Part shown: positions 1 through 7,433 of the stretch, piece by piece
Numbering within the stretch: position 1 is the stretch's first letter
Layout of the letters: every line of letters starts with the position of its first letter
Source of the DNA: an uncultured Bacteroidales bacterium
GTDB taxonomy: Bacteria > Bacteroidota > Bacteroidia > Bacteroidales > WCHB1-69
Assembly (NCBI GenBank): GCA_946186495.1
Contig: CAMHNQ010000014.1
Span: 1-60,848, forward strand
Reading direction: 5' to 3'
DNA length: 60,848 nt
Program-made: the position numbers and the translations under genes
Notes under the pieces: generated by a model
Told to the model about the DNA's origin: nothing
The model's database searches: none
What the model saw: only the letters and a program-made list of their open reading frames with translations

Positions 1-2
1 AT

Positions 3-401
3 TATATTGTCTGGTTATACCAACAACTTCCTGGTGGCGAAATGACTGCAAATCAAAAATTTATGCAGAAGTCATTTTTGAAGTCCGCACAGGACATTGC
101 GTTGAACACTGCGGAAGGTTCCTCCCGCAACAGGACGCAGTTTCTATACTATCTGAAGATGGCGAAAAGTTCCGTTAGGGAATGTGTTGTGCACACGGAA
201 ATCGCCTCCCGCGCTGGCATCCTCTCTGAAGACGCCAAGGAGCACTCCCGCACGGAACTGATGGAGCTGACCAAAATGATCGGTTCACTGATTGCTTCCC
301 TGCAACGCACCTCGCTGGGAATCTCCCATACCGGCAGACCGTCTGAAGAGAACGACGACCTCAGCATCCCCGAGGCCGACGATTTCGACGAGATGATCTA
401 A
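3..401 (+). CDS. Four-helix bundle protein, 5' end outside window
   Basis: The frame is open to the left edge, so the true start lies upstream; the first in-frame ATG at 42 is internal to the conserved fold. The visible part contains the family hallmark of a helix ending in NTAEGSSRN, followed by a helix with FLYYLKMAKSSVRE and a third with VVHTEIASRAGIL. This matches the small four-helix bundle family first described as 23S rRNA intervening-sequence proteins, which in Bacteroidetes usually stand alone on the chromosome. Its biochemical role is not established. The last 35 residues are acidic and probably disordered. A hairpin terminator follows at 444-471. Confidence 0.8.
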   Translation, partial: YIVWLYQQLPGGEMTANQKFMQKSFLKSAQDIALNTAEGSSRNRTQFLYYLKMAKSSVRECVVHTEIASRAGILSEDAKEHSRTELMELTKMIGSLIASLQRTSLGISHTGRPSEENDDLSIPEADDFDEMI

Positions 402-443
402 TGTCGTCACAGTCCCCAATACTATGACATCAAAAAGAGACAG

Positions 444-471
444 GAAAAGGGTATCTTCAGGTATCCTTTTC
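444..471 (+). terminator. Hairpin terminator after four-helix bundle gene
   Basis: A 12-bp stem (444-455 with 460-471, two G-T wobbles) closes a TTCA loop. The 5' arm is A-rich and the 3' arm T-rich (CCTTTTCTTC follows). It separates the first gene from the protease gene at 507. Confidence 0.6.
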
Positions 472-506
472 TTCATTTAAACCAAACACATAAAACTTTC
501 CTTAAT

Positions 507-2582
507 ATGAAAATCAAAACTCTCTTAGCACTTTCATTCTTAATGCCTCTCCTATTGTCCGGCAAGACACTAACCAAAAACGAACTGACAAACTTGGGCT
601 CCCGCGCATTCCGACAGAAAGCCCAGCAACTGTGTCCGAAAGCATTGGACTACACTCTGAAGAATTGCGACTATCTCAGTTCGGACGAGAGCATCGACCT
701 TGCGGTGCTGCACTTCAGCCAAGGATTCCTTATCATGGCTGCAGAAGATGCCGTCCTGCCAGTTCTGGCCTACAGTTTCGACAACGACATTGACATAAAC
801 GACCTGCCGCCTGCCTTGAACCGACTGCTGTCGCAATACCGTGACGAGATCGCCGCTGTTAGGAAACTCGGCATCATCCCCGACGAGCGTGTCAGGAGTG
901 CCTGGGACGAACTGCGCCACTCCACACGCGCCACTACCACCGAAACCGGCGTCTCCCCTTTGCTGACCTCCATTTGGAATCAGAACAAATACTACAACTT
1001 CTACTGTCCTGAAGACGAGAACGCCCCGGGAGGTTACGATGGCAAAGTACCCAACGGTTGCGTGGCCGTGGCCATGTCGCAAATCATGTTCTACTACCGG
1101 TATCCTGAGACCGGCTACGGCTACCACACCAACCATAGCGCCTACGGGAGCTTCCATGTCAACTTCGCGCAACAAACCTACAATTACGATGCCATGTGCG
1201 ATGATTTGGGATTCTACAACAGCGAGGTCGCCAAACTGATTTTCCATAGCGGAACCGCCGTAGACATGGGCTATGGAGCCGACGGTTCCGGTGCCTACTC
1301 GCAATCAGTGCCGGACGCCATGTCCACCTTTTTCAAATACAATACAGGCGCCCAATTCCGGTACAAGGACAGCTTCTCAGACTCCACATGGCACCTCATG
1401 CTGAAAGAGGAGTTGGATTCCAGACGCCCGGTTTACTACTCAGGGTACTCTTCCGAGGGTGGCCACGCTTTTGTCTGCGACGGATACAATAGCGACGACC
1501 TCTTCCATTTCAACTTCGGTTGGGGCGGATCCGGCAACGGCTTTTATGCCACCTCAAGCAGCATCGACAACGCCGTCAACGGTTACAGCGGCTGGCAAGG
1601 AGCCATTTTCAACCTATACCCCCGCACCAGCAATTACCCGATATATTGTAACGAAAAAACCATCACCGCAATCAACGGCACGCTGGAAGACGGCAGCGGG
1701 AACTTCAACTACCTGAACAACACCAACTGCACATACATCATCACCCATCCTGACCAATATTCCGTCCATGTCACTTTGAAACGATTTGACACAGAAGAGA
1801 ACCACGACTTTCTGCGATTTTGGGACGGACACCCGTCCAACGGAAACCTTCTGGCGGGATTTTCCGGAGTCGCACCCTCCTCTGACCTCGTCTTCGAAAC
1901 AGACAGCCTCTACATCACATTTGAGACAGACGACTCCATTACAGCCAACGGCTGGCGCCTTTCCTTCCAAACATACCGCGAAGGCATAGGCTGCGGCACC
2001 CACTTGACCACCGAATCTTCCGGCATCATCACTGACAACAGCGGCGACAAGAACTACCGCGACAACGCAAACTGCAGCTGGACGTTGCGCATCAACAACG
2101 CAAACTCCATCACCTTTGTTTTCGACGAACTGGACATCAGCCCAGAAGACCATCTGGACTTCTATGACATGAGTTCATACCCCTATACCCTGATGCAAAG
2201 CATTTCCGGAAACTCAATACCAGCCCCAATGACTTTCGCTTCGAACCGCATCAGAGTCCGCTTCATCTCCGACAACTACCTCAACGCACAAGGGTTCTCC
2301 ATGCAGTGGTACGGTTCCTCCACCGGAACAGATGACTTCGCGACCTACACAAACATTTTCCCGAACCCAGCCGACAACACCATACATGTCAGCCTCGGAG
2401 AAGCTGTTGACCATTGCACTCTTTCATTATATAATATGGTCGGACAGTCTGTGTTTCTGAAAACATTCGAATCCGTCGGGGAAATGGAAATACCAACAGC
2501 CCAGCTTCCAAACGGCATATATATGCTTTCCATAGAGAGCCAAGGCCGTGCCGCACACAGGAAAATCATGATAAAGCATTAA
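507..2582 (+). CDS. Secreted C10 (streptopain-like) cysteine protease with two CUB domains and T9SS sorting domain
   Basis: The 691-residue protein starts with a signal peptide (about residues 1-19). An inhibitory Spi-type propeptide follows (about 25-135, with SQGFLIMAAEDAVLPVLAYS). The C10 catalytic domain has Cys185 in NGCVAVAMSQIM and His320 in GGHAFVCDGY, followed by FNFGWGG. Two CUB-like beta-sandwich domains follow at about 381-490 and 496-605, each starting with a cysteine. A type A T9SS C-terminal domain (about 615-691, with FPNPADNTIHVS and LPNGIYMLSI) should direct export by type IX secretion and attachment to the surface. By family, it should hydrolyse extracellular proteins. The start ATG at 507 directly precedes the signal peptide. 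Confidence 0.9.
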   Translation: MKIKTLLALSFLMPLLLSGKTLTKNELTNLGSRAFRQKAQQLCPKALDYTLKNCDYLSSDESIDLAVLHFSQGFLIMAAEDAVLPVLAYSFDNDIDINDLPPALNRLLSQYRDEIAAVRKLGIIPDERVRSAWDELRHSTRATTTETGVSPLLTSIWNQNKYYNFYCPEDENAPGGYDGKVPNGCVAVAMSQIMFYYRYPETGYGYHTNHSAYGSFHVNFAQQTYNYDAMCDDLGFYNSEVAKLIFHSGTAVDMGYGADGSGAYSQSVPDAMSTFFKYNTGAQFRYKDSFSDSTWHLMLKEELDSRRPVYYSGYSSEGGHAFVCDGYNSDDLFHFNFGWGGSGNGFYATSSSIDNAVNGYSGWQGAIFNLYPRTSNYPIYCNEKTITAINGTLEDGSGNFNYLNNTNCTYIITHPDQYSVHVTLKRFDTEENHDFLRFWDGHPSNGNLLAGFSGVAPSSDLVFETDSLYITFETDDSITANGWRLSFQTYREGIGCGTHLTTESSGIITDNSGDKNYRDNANCSWTLRINNANSITFVFDELDISPEDHLDFYDMSSYPYTLMQSISGNSIPAPMTFASNRIRVRFISDNYLNAQGFSMQWYGSSTGTDDFATYTNIFPNPADNTIHVSLGEAVDHCTLSLYNMVGQSVFLKTFESVGEMEIPTAQLPNGIYMLSIESQGRAAHRKIMIKH

Positions 2583-2640
2583 ACGAAAAAGGCTGACGGA
2601 CGTCTTATCTGTAACTTCAAACCAATAAAAAGGAGAAACA

Positions 2641-3843
2641 ATGAAAAAGTTAATGATGATGATGAGTATCTTCCTGATGACTGGTTTAGTGTCTATGGAA
2701 GCTGTGGCCCAAACGCCCAACTCATCCAGAGCAAGAACCGCCAACAGCCAGCCTGCCACGGTGACTAAACAACAACCCTCCAGCCAAGCGTCCCGCCAAA
2801 TCAAGAAAGGCGACGCCCAGCTGAGCAAGGCGAACAACAGCTACCAGAGGGCACAACAGAGCCTCTCACGCGCCAACAGCACCACTCGTCCCACCACTAA
2901 CGCACGGCAGAACCCCTCGAATACCAGACCGGCTGCCTCTCCTTCCTCCTCCAAGACTCCTGCCACCCCTAACGTCACGACCAACAGACCGGCCGCCTCT
3001 TCCTCCTCCAAGACTCCCGTCACCCCTAACGCCACGACCAACAGACCGGCCGCCTCTTCCTCCTCCAAGACTCCCGTCACCCCTAACGCCACGACCAACA
3101 GACCGGCCGCCTCTTCCTCCTCCAAGACTCCTGCCACCCCTAACGCCACGACCAACAGACCGGCCACAAACAACGCCACGACAAGAACCGACAACAACGG
3201 ATTGGCCAAAGTTTCCGGAAACGAAACCACTGCAAGCATTTCTGAAAGACGTGGTTACACAGAATCTGGAGAGGCGAAGCCCCAGCCGGCCAACGCCCCC
3301 CGCACCGAAGGGAGCAACGCGGTCAACAATGGCTCAAAGCCCGGCGGAAACGGACACCACAACAATGGGCACGGCCCGAACCACGGACACGGCCCGGCCC
3401 CTCACAACCCTTACGTGCACCCTAACCACCACCACTACAACGACCACATGCACATCCCGCACCACGTAAGACCGGTATACTACCACGGAACTCCCTACTA
3501 CTTCTACAACAGCGTCTTCTGCCGCTACATCAACGGATACTACGTTATCTGCCGCCCGCCGCTCGGAGCCGTTATCGCATACGCCATCTTCAACTCCTGG
3601 AAACCCGTAGTGGTAGTCCACAACAACATAAAATACTACTATGACGACGGCACTTTTTACCTCCCGTACAACAACAATTACCAAGTTGTAGCTCCTCCGA
3701 TCGGTGCCCGCCTCGCTGAACTGCCCAGCAACTACGAAGAAATCATCCTCGACAACACCCTCTACTATAAAGTCGATAACGTTTATTATAAGGCAGTTGT
3801 GGTAAATGGATTCATCTGGTATGAAGTGGTTTTCGTCAGCTAA
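2641..3843 (+). CDS. Repeat-rich, His-rich exported protein, DUF6515-like C-terminus
   Basis: The 400-residue protein begins with a signal peptide ending near VAQA (residue 24) and has an AAGGAG ribosome-binding site just before the ATG. Residues about 96-173 are four near-identical 19-20-residue repeats rich in Pro, Ser and Thr. A His/Asn/Gly-rich stretch follows (about 235-275). The C-terminal 125 residues are a Tyr-rich domain with YYYDDGTFYLPYNNNYQVVAPPIGA spread over 3640-3710, as in Bacteroidetes DUF6515 proteins. The role is unknown; a surface or cell-envelope protein is likely. The His-rich part could bind metal, but this is inference. Confidence 0.75.
   Translation: MKKLMMMMSIFLMTGLVSMEAVAQTPNSSRARTANSQPATVTKQQPSSQASRQIKKGDAQLSKANNSYQRAQQSLSRANSTTRPTTNARQNPSNTRPAASPSSSKTPATPNVTTNRPAASSSSKTPVTPNATTNRPAASSSSKTPVTPNATTNRPAASSSSKTPATPNATTNRPATNNATTRTDNNGLAKVSGNETTASISERRGYTESGEAKPQPANAPRTEGSNAVNNGSKPGGNGHHNNGHGPNHGHGPAPHNPYVHPNHHHYNDHMHIPHHVRPVYYHGTPYYFYNSVFCRYINGYYVICRPPLGAVIAYAIFNSWKPVVVVHNNIKYYYDDGTFYLPYNNNYQVVAPPIGARLAELPSNYEEIILDNTLYYKVDNVYYKAVVVNGFIWYEVVFVS
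2927..3157 (+). repeat. Four tandem 57-60 bp in-frame repeats
   Basis: Units lie at 2927-2986 (60 bp), 2987-3043, 3044-3100 and 3101-3157 (57 bp each). They are nearly identical at DNA level and begin GACCGGCCGCC; a truncated fifth unit starts at 3158. They encode a Pro/Ser/Thr/Asn-rich linker. The near-identity suggests recent duplication and length polymorphism by slippage. Confidence 0.9.
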
Positions 3844-3863
3844 AAAAAAAATTTCAATAAGTG

Positions 3864-3893
3864 TTGCGCGGTAAAGAAAAAAATGTATTTTTG
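3864..3893 (+). promoter_or_regulatory. Promoter of tRNA-Gln
   Basis: TTG at 3864-3866, a 19-bp spacer, then TATTTTTG at 3886-3893 form a Bacteroidetes -33/-7 promoter 17 bp before the tRNA. The 18 bases at 3884-3901 are identical to the tRNA-Thr promoter at 19677-19694. Confidence 0.75.
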
Positions 3894-3909
3894 CCGCGCA
3901 ATTCGCTTT

Positions 3910-3980
3910 TGCCCTGTTGTGTAATGGTAGCACCGCAGATTCTGGTTCTGTTTGTATGGGTTCGAATCCTATCGGGGCAA
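3910..3980 (+). tRNA. tRNA-Gln (anticodon CTG)
   Basis: The 71-nt cloverleaf has acceptor arms TGCCCTG/CGGGGCA (one G-T pair), D-arm GTGTAATGGTAGCAC, anticodon stem GCAGA/TCTGT with loop TTCTGGT giving CTG, and T-arm with GGTTCGAATCC. The 3' CCA is not fully encoded (discriminator A, then CAA). A terminator follows directly. Confidence 0.93.
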
Positions 3981-3983
3981 CAA

Positions 3984-4019
3984 AAAATCTGAATCCAGCC
4001 TTGGATTCAGATTTTTTTT
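3984..4019 (+). terminator. Rho-independent terminator of tRNA-Gln
   Basis: A perfect stem AATCTGAATCC (3986-3996) with GGATTCAGATT (4003-4013), loop AGCCTT, and a run of eight T. The A-run before it pairs with the T-run. Confidence 0.9.
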
Positions 4020-4020
4020 G

Positions 4021-4028
4021 CATCTTTG
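4021..4028 (+). promoter_or_regulatory. Possible promoter of udk
   Basis: CATCTTTG, one mismatch from TAnnTTTG, lies 48 bp before the udk start and directly after the tRNA terminator. No clear -33 element is visible, so the call is tentative. Confidence 0.4.
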
Positions 4029-4075
4029 CAGCGGTGTTTCACCAAAGCAAAGATGTATAACGAATACCCGTCAAC

Positions 4076-4732
4076 ATGTTAGTTTTAGGAATTGCCGGCG
4101 GATCAGGCTCAGGAAAAACCTCCGTCGTCCAAAAAATCATCAGCCAGTTCCCCCCACACCATGTCAGCGTACTGTCGCAGGACGCCTATTACCGCGACAA
4201 CGGCGAGCTCTCGCAGGCGGAAAAGGAACAGCTCAATTTCGACCACCCCTCCGCCATCGAGTTCCCGCTTTTGGTGGAGCATGTCAACCAACTGAAGGCC
4301 GGCAAGAGCATCGAAATGCCCACCTACTCCTACGTCACCTGCCGCCGCGGCAAAGAGACCATCCCCGTCCACCCGGCCGAAGTCCTCATCGTGGAAGGCA
4401 TCCTCATCTTCACCAACCCCGAACTATGCGACACTCTCGACATCAAGGTGTTCGTTGACACTGACGCCGACGAACGGCTGATCCGGATCATCACCCGCGA
4501 CGTCATCGAACGCGGACGCGGCCTCGACAAATCCATCCGCCACTACCGCCACTTTGTCAAGCCCATGCACGAGCTCTTCATAGAGCCCACCAAGCGACTC
4601 GCCGACATCATCATCCCCGTGGGCGGACATAACAACATCGGCATTGACATACTCACCTCCAAAATCCGGGAAACACTATACCAAAACGGGAAAGGGAAGC
4701 CCTACCCGCCAAGGGCATACGACCCGGCATAA
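4076..4732 (+). CDS. udk: Uridine kinase
   Basis: This 218-residue protein phosphorylates uridine and cytidine to UMP and CMP in pyrimidine salvage. The Walker A motif GGSGSGKT lies at residues 8-15, followed by LSQDAYYRD with the substrate-contacting Asp36. Further family motifs are FDHPSAIEFPLL, the phosphoribulokinase/uridine-kinase segment LIVEGILIF, and RIITRDVIERGR. Length fits the family. It is cytosolic and flanked by the tRNA-Gln terminator upstream and an independent promoter downstream, so it is probably monocistronic. Confidence 0.95.
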   Translation: MLVLGIAGGSGSGKTSVVQKIISQFPPHHVSVLSQDAYYRDNGELSQAEKEQLNFDHPSAIEFPLLVEHVNQLKAGKSIEMPTYSYVTCRRGKETIPVHPAEVLIVEGILIFTNPELCDTLDIKVFVDTDADERLIRIITRDVIERGRGLDKSIRHYRHFVKPMHELFIEPTKRLADIIIPVGGHNNIGIDILTSKIRETLYQNGKGKPYPPRAYDPA

Positions 4733-4784
4733 CGCCGTGCCCCACCCGTAAAAAATCCCGTCGCCAGGCAAAACCAAAAAATTT

Positions 4785-4792
4785 TATCTTTG
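4785..4792 (+). promoter_or_regulatory. Promoter -7 element of PepSY-like gene
   Basis: TATCTTTG lies 27 bp before the ATG at 4820. A TTG within this element opens the same reading frame, but cannot be the start because transcription begins downstream of it. Confidence 0.65.
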
Positions 4793-4819
4793 TGCCTCCA
4801 TTTGCAAATTCGGACAAAA

Positions 4820-6484
4820 ATGAAAAATACAATTTTATCAACACTGTTATTTGTTGTCATTCAACTTGTTAACGTTAACTTCAACCCCGTTTCCGCCCAA
4901 AAGCTCAAAGCCTCCGACGTTCCCGCCGATGTAGTCCAAGCCCTTGAAGAGCAATATTCCTACGTCAAGGTGACCGGCTGGGTGAAAGAAGGCAGCCAAT
5001 ATGTCGCAAACATCAAGGACGGAACCGCCAGCGGGAAAGTGTACATTTCCGGGAGCGGAAACTGGATACGCACTCTGTTCTCCGTGCCTGCCAACGAGCT
5101 TCCTTCCGCGATAACAGACTACGTGAAGGCCAATTATCCTGAATACGTCATCAGTGTCAGTGCTTTGGAAGAAAAAGAGGATGTTAGCACACATTACTAC
5201 TTGGAAGTGAAAGAGGATGCCGTCGGGGCATCCCCCTCCGTACTCACGTTCGCCAGCACCGGACAAAACAAACTGCTCTCCCGACAGGATCCGGCCGGCT
5301 TCAAGGACCCTACCGTGAAGCATCCCGACAAGATTGAGCAGGCCAAAGCCGCCGCCGCAGAACGCCAAGCCGAGAGAGCCGAAGCTGCCAAACGAGAGGC
5401 CGAGGAGAAGGCCGCCGCCGAGAAGGCAGCCAAAGAGGCAGCCAAAGCCGCCGCAAAAACACCCGCAAAACCTGCCAACACCGCTTCCAAACCCGCAAAT
5501 ACAACAGCGAAACCAGCCAACAGCACTGCCGCCAAGACCAACGAACAGCCTAAAAAAGAGGCCAAACCAAAAAAAGAGAAACCCGAGCCGGTGGTGAAGG
5601 ACGAACACGGCAACATCGCCATCAAGGCCAACACGGTCCCCGAGGTGGTCTCCAAAGCACTGGCGAAGAAAGTGCTGCACCCCGCCGAACTCAACTGGTT
5701 CCTCGTGGACAGCGTCTACATCGCCCGTTGCCTCAACCAGGACAAGAAGACGGCCGTCTATATCAAACCGAACGGCGTATGGGAGAAAACCCTCACCATC
5801 ATGCCCGAAGAGTCTGTCACGGGCCTGATGTCCAAGCACCTCAACGACTTCTACCCCGGCTGGCGGTTCAAAAGCGCCGTCAAGGAGCAACGCGCCGACA
5901 AGAACGACAAAACGATGGTGGAATTCTACGAGAAAGCCAACTACAAGGCCAAGCTGGTCACCACGGTCTTCTTCGACAAGGCCGGCAAGCTGATCCGCAC
6001 CGTGGACCCCGACTACGAACTGGGCGGCAACGACAAGAAGGAGAGTGCCGAAGACGACGCCCTCAACAAATATTACGAGAAGATGAACATGAGTCTCGAC
6101 AACAACGATGCCTCAAATGTGCCCGAGAACGTGAAAGCCGCCTTCAAGCTCAAATACCCGAAGGTGAACAACGAAGTGTGGACGGAGGACGGCTACATGA
6201 ACTACATCGCCGCTTTCTACACCACCCGGGGCAAGGAGTTCTGCGTCTATAACAGTTACGGCGAACTCACAGAGACTTGGGTTCTCGGCAAGAACGACAA
6301 CCTCTCCGCCACCATCCAGGACTACCTCAAGAAGGAGCACAAGAGCTGCAAACTCAAGGAATTCTACACCGTCAAGCGTCTCGCCGACAAACTCACCGCC
6401 TACAAGGTGATCGTCGTGGACAAGAAGACACAGGAGGAACAGGAACTGTGGTTCAACCTGTCGGGAAGACCAATCGAATATTAG
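4820..6484 (+). CDS. Exported multi-PepSY-like protein with Ala/Lys/Glu linker
   Basis: The 554-residue protein begins with a signal peptide ending VSAQ. Residues about 28-150 form a first PepSY-like (DUF2874-type) unit with VPADVVQALEEQY. A long charged Ala/Glu/Lys helix and an Ala/Pro/Lys-rich linker follow (about 165-265). At least two more related units come after it, with VPEVVSKALAKK near residue 275 and VPENVKAAFKLKYPKVNNEVW near 435. PepSY-like domains occur in periplasmic proteins and have no settled enzymatic role. The ATG at 4820 is chosen because it begins a proper signal peptide and lies downstream of the -7 element. A perfect palindrome follows the stop. Confidence 0.75.
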   Translation: MKNTILSTLLFVVIQLVNVNFNPVSAQKLKASDVPADVVQALEEQYSYVKVTGWVKEGSQYVANIKDGTASGKVYISGSGNWIRTLFSVPANELPSAITDYVKANYPEYVISVSALEEKEDVSTHYYLEVKEDAVGASPSVLTFASTGQNKLLSRQDPAGFKDPTVKHPDKIEQAKAAAAERQAERAEAAKREAEEKAAAEKAAKEAAKAAAKTPAKPANTASKPANTTAKPANSTAAKTNEQPKKEAKPKKEKPEPVVKDEHGNIAIKANTVPEVVSKALAKKVLHPAELNWFLVDSVYIARCLNQDKKTAVYIKPNGVWEKTLTIMPEESVTGLMSKHLNDFYPGWRFKSAVKEQRADKNDKTMVEFYEKANYKAKLVTTVFFDKAGKLIRTVDPDYELGGNDKKESAEDDALNKYYEKMNMSLDNNDASNVPENVKAAFKLKYPKVNNEVWTEDGYMNYIAAFYTTRGKEFCVYNSYGELTETWVLGKNDNLSATIQDYLKKEHKSCKLKEFYTVKRLADKLTAYKVIVVDKKTQEEQELWFNLSGRPIEY

Positions 6485-6499
6485 ACTTAAGACATGAGT

Positions 6500-6527
6500 G
6501 TAGAGACGCAAAATTTTGCGTCTCTAC
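6500..6527. repeat. 28-bp perfect palindrome, terminator or dispersed repeat
   Basis: GTAGAGACGCAAAA followed by its exact reverse complement, between the PepSY-like gene and prmA. It can form a 12-14-bp hairpin in RNA from either strand, but no T-run follows on the plus strand. Palindromes with a GTAGAGACG arm recur, as I recall, as dispersed repeats in several bacterial genomes. No second copy was seen in this window. Confidence 0.7.
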
Positions 6528-6552
6528 TATAAACCTGAAACTTGAAACCCTT

Positions 6553-7395
6553 ATGAAGTATCTCGAAATCAAGTTGAAAATCACCCCGGTCGACCCGTGG
6601 AAGGAGGTCTATACCTCGCTGATGGCGGATGCCGGATGCGACAGTTTCATGGACGGCGACAGCGAAGGGGAACTGCTGTGCTACATTCCGGAGAAAGACT
6701 ACCGGGAAGACGTGTTCAAGGACATGCTGGAGAACCCCGAGTTCCCGGAAGTGAAGGTCGCCTACTCCGTGACCCCGATGGAGGACAAGGACTGGAACGC
6801 CGCCTGGGAGGCCAACTACGAGCCGGTGCTGATCGACGACAAGTGCTACATCCGCGCCCCGTTCCATCCGGCACGTCCGGACGTGGACTACGAAATCGTG
6901 ATCGAACCGAAAATGTCGTTCGGGACAGCACACCACGCCACCACTGCACAGATGGTCTCCTACCTGTTGGAGACGGACGTGCGCGGCAAGGCGGTGCTCG
7001 ACATGGGCGCGGGCACGGGCGTGCTCGCCATTCTCGCCTGCATGAAAGGAGCCTTCCCCGTCACCGCCATCGACAACGACGAATGGGCCTACCGCAACGG
7101 CGTGGAAAACGCGCATCACAACCACTGCGACAACCTGAAAGTGCTGCTCGGCGACGCATCGCTGCTGGGCAACGACCGCTACGACATCATCCTCGCCAAC
7201 ATCAACCGCAACATCCTGCTCCAAGACATCCCCGCATACGTGAAATGCATGAACGACGGGGCTTTGCTCTTCCTGAGCGGCTTCTACGAGGAAGACCTGC
7301 CCGCCCTGCGCTATTGCTGCGCCCAGAACGGGCTCCGATATGTGAACCACAAGGCGAAAGACAAGTGGGTCGCGGCACAGTTCAAACTTATTTAG
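6553..7395 (+). CDS. prmA: Ribosomal protein L11 methyltransferase
   Basis: The 280-residue cytosolic enzyme transfers methyl groups from S-adenosylmethionine to ribosomal protein L11. An N-terminal recognition domain (about 1-90) is followed by PKMSFGTAHHATT and the SAM-binding motif VLDMGAGTGVLAI (about 155-170). The motif IILANINRNIL replaces the more usual NILANIL form. The start is the ATG at 6553 because MKYLEIKLKI aligns with family N-termini. A longer open frame exists upstream but runs into the PepSY-like gene. Confidence 0.92.
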   Translation: MKYLEIKLKITPVDPWKEVYTSLMADAGCDSFMDGDSEGELLCYIPEKDYREDVFKDMLENPEFPEVKVAYSVTPMEDKDWNAAWEANYEPVLIDDKCYIRAPFHPARPDVDYEIVIEPKMSFGTAHHATTAQMVSYLLETDVRGKAVLDMGAGTGVLAILACMKGAFPVTAIDNDEWAYRNGVENAHHNHCDNLKVLLGDASLLGNDRYDIILANINRNILLQDIPAYVKCMNDGALLFLSGFYEEDLPALRYCCAQNGLRYVNHKAKDKWVAAQFKLI

Positions 7396-7433
7396 ACGAC
7401 AATCATCATTGAAATCTTAAATATTTCACCATC

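Noticed and set aside
2927-3157. Tandem repeats as a possible CRISPR array
   Set aside because: Units are contiguous, without spacers, and in frame within a coding region. No CRISPR array or cas gene was seen anywhere in the window.
4847-5890. Minus-strand frame of 347 codons with Gly/Phe/Leu-rich stretch
   Set aside because: Produced by the repetitive Ala/Lys/Glu coding of the PepSY-like gene on the other strand.
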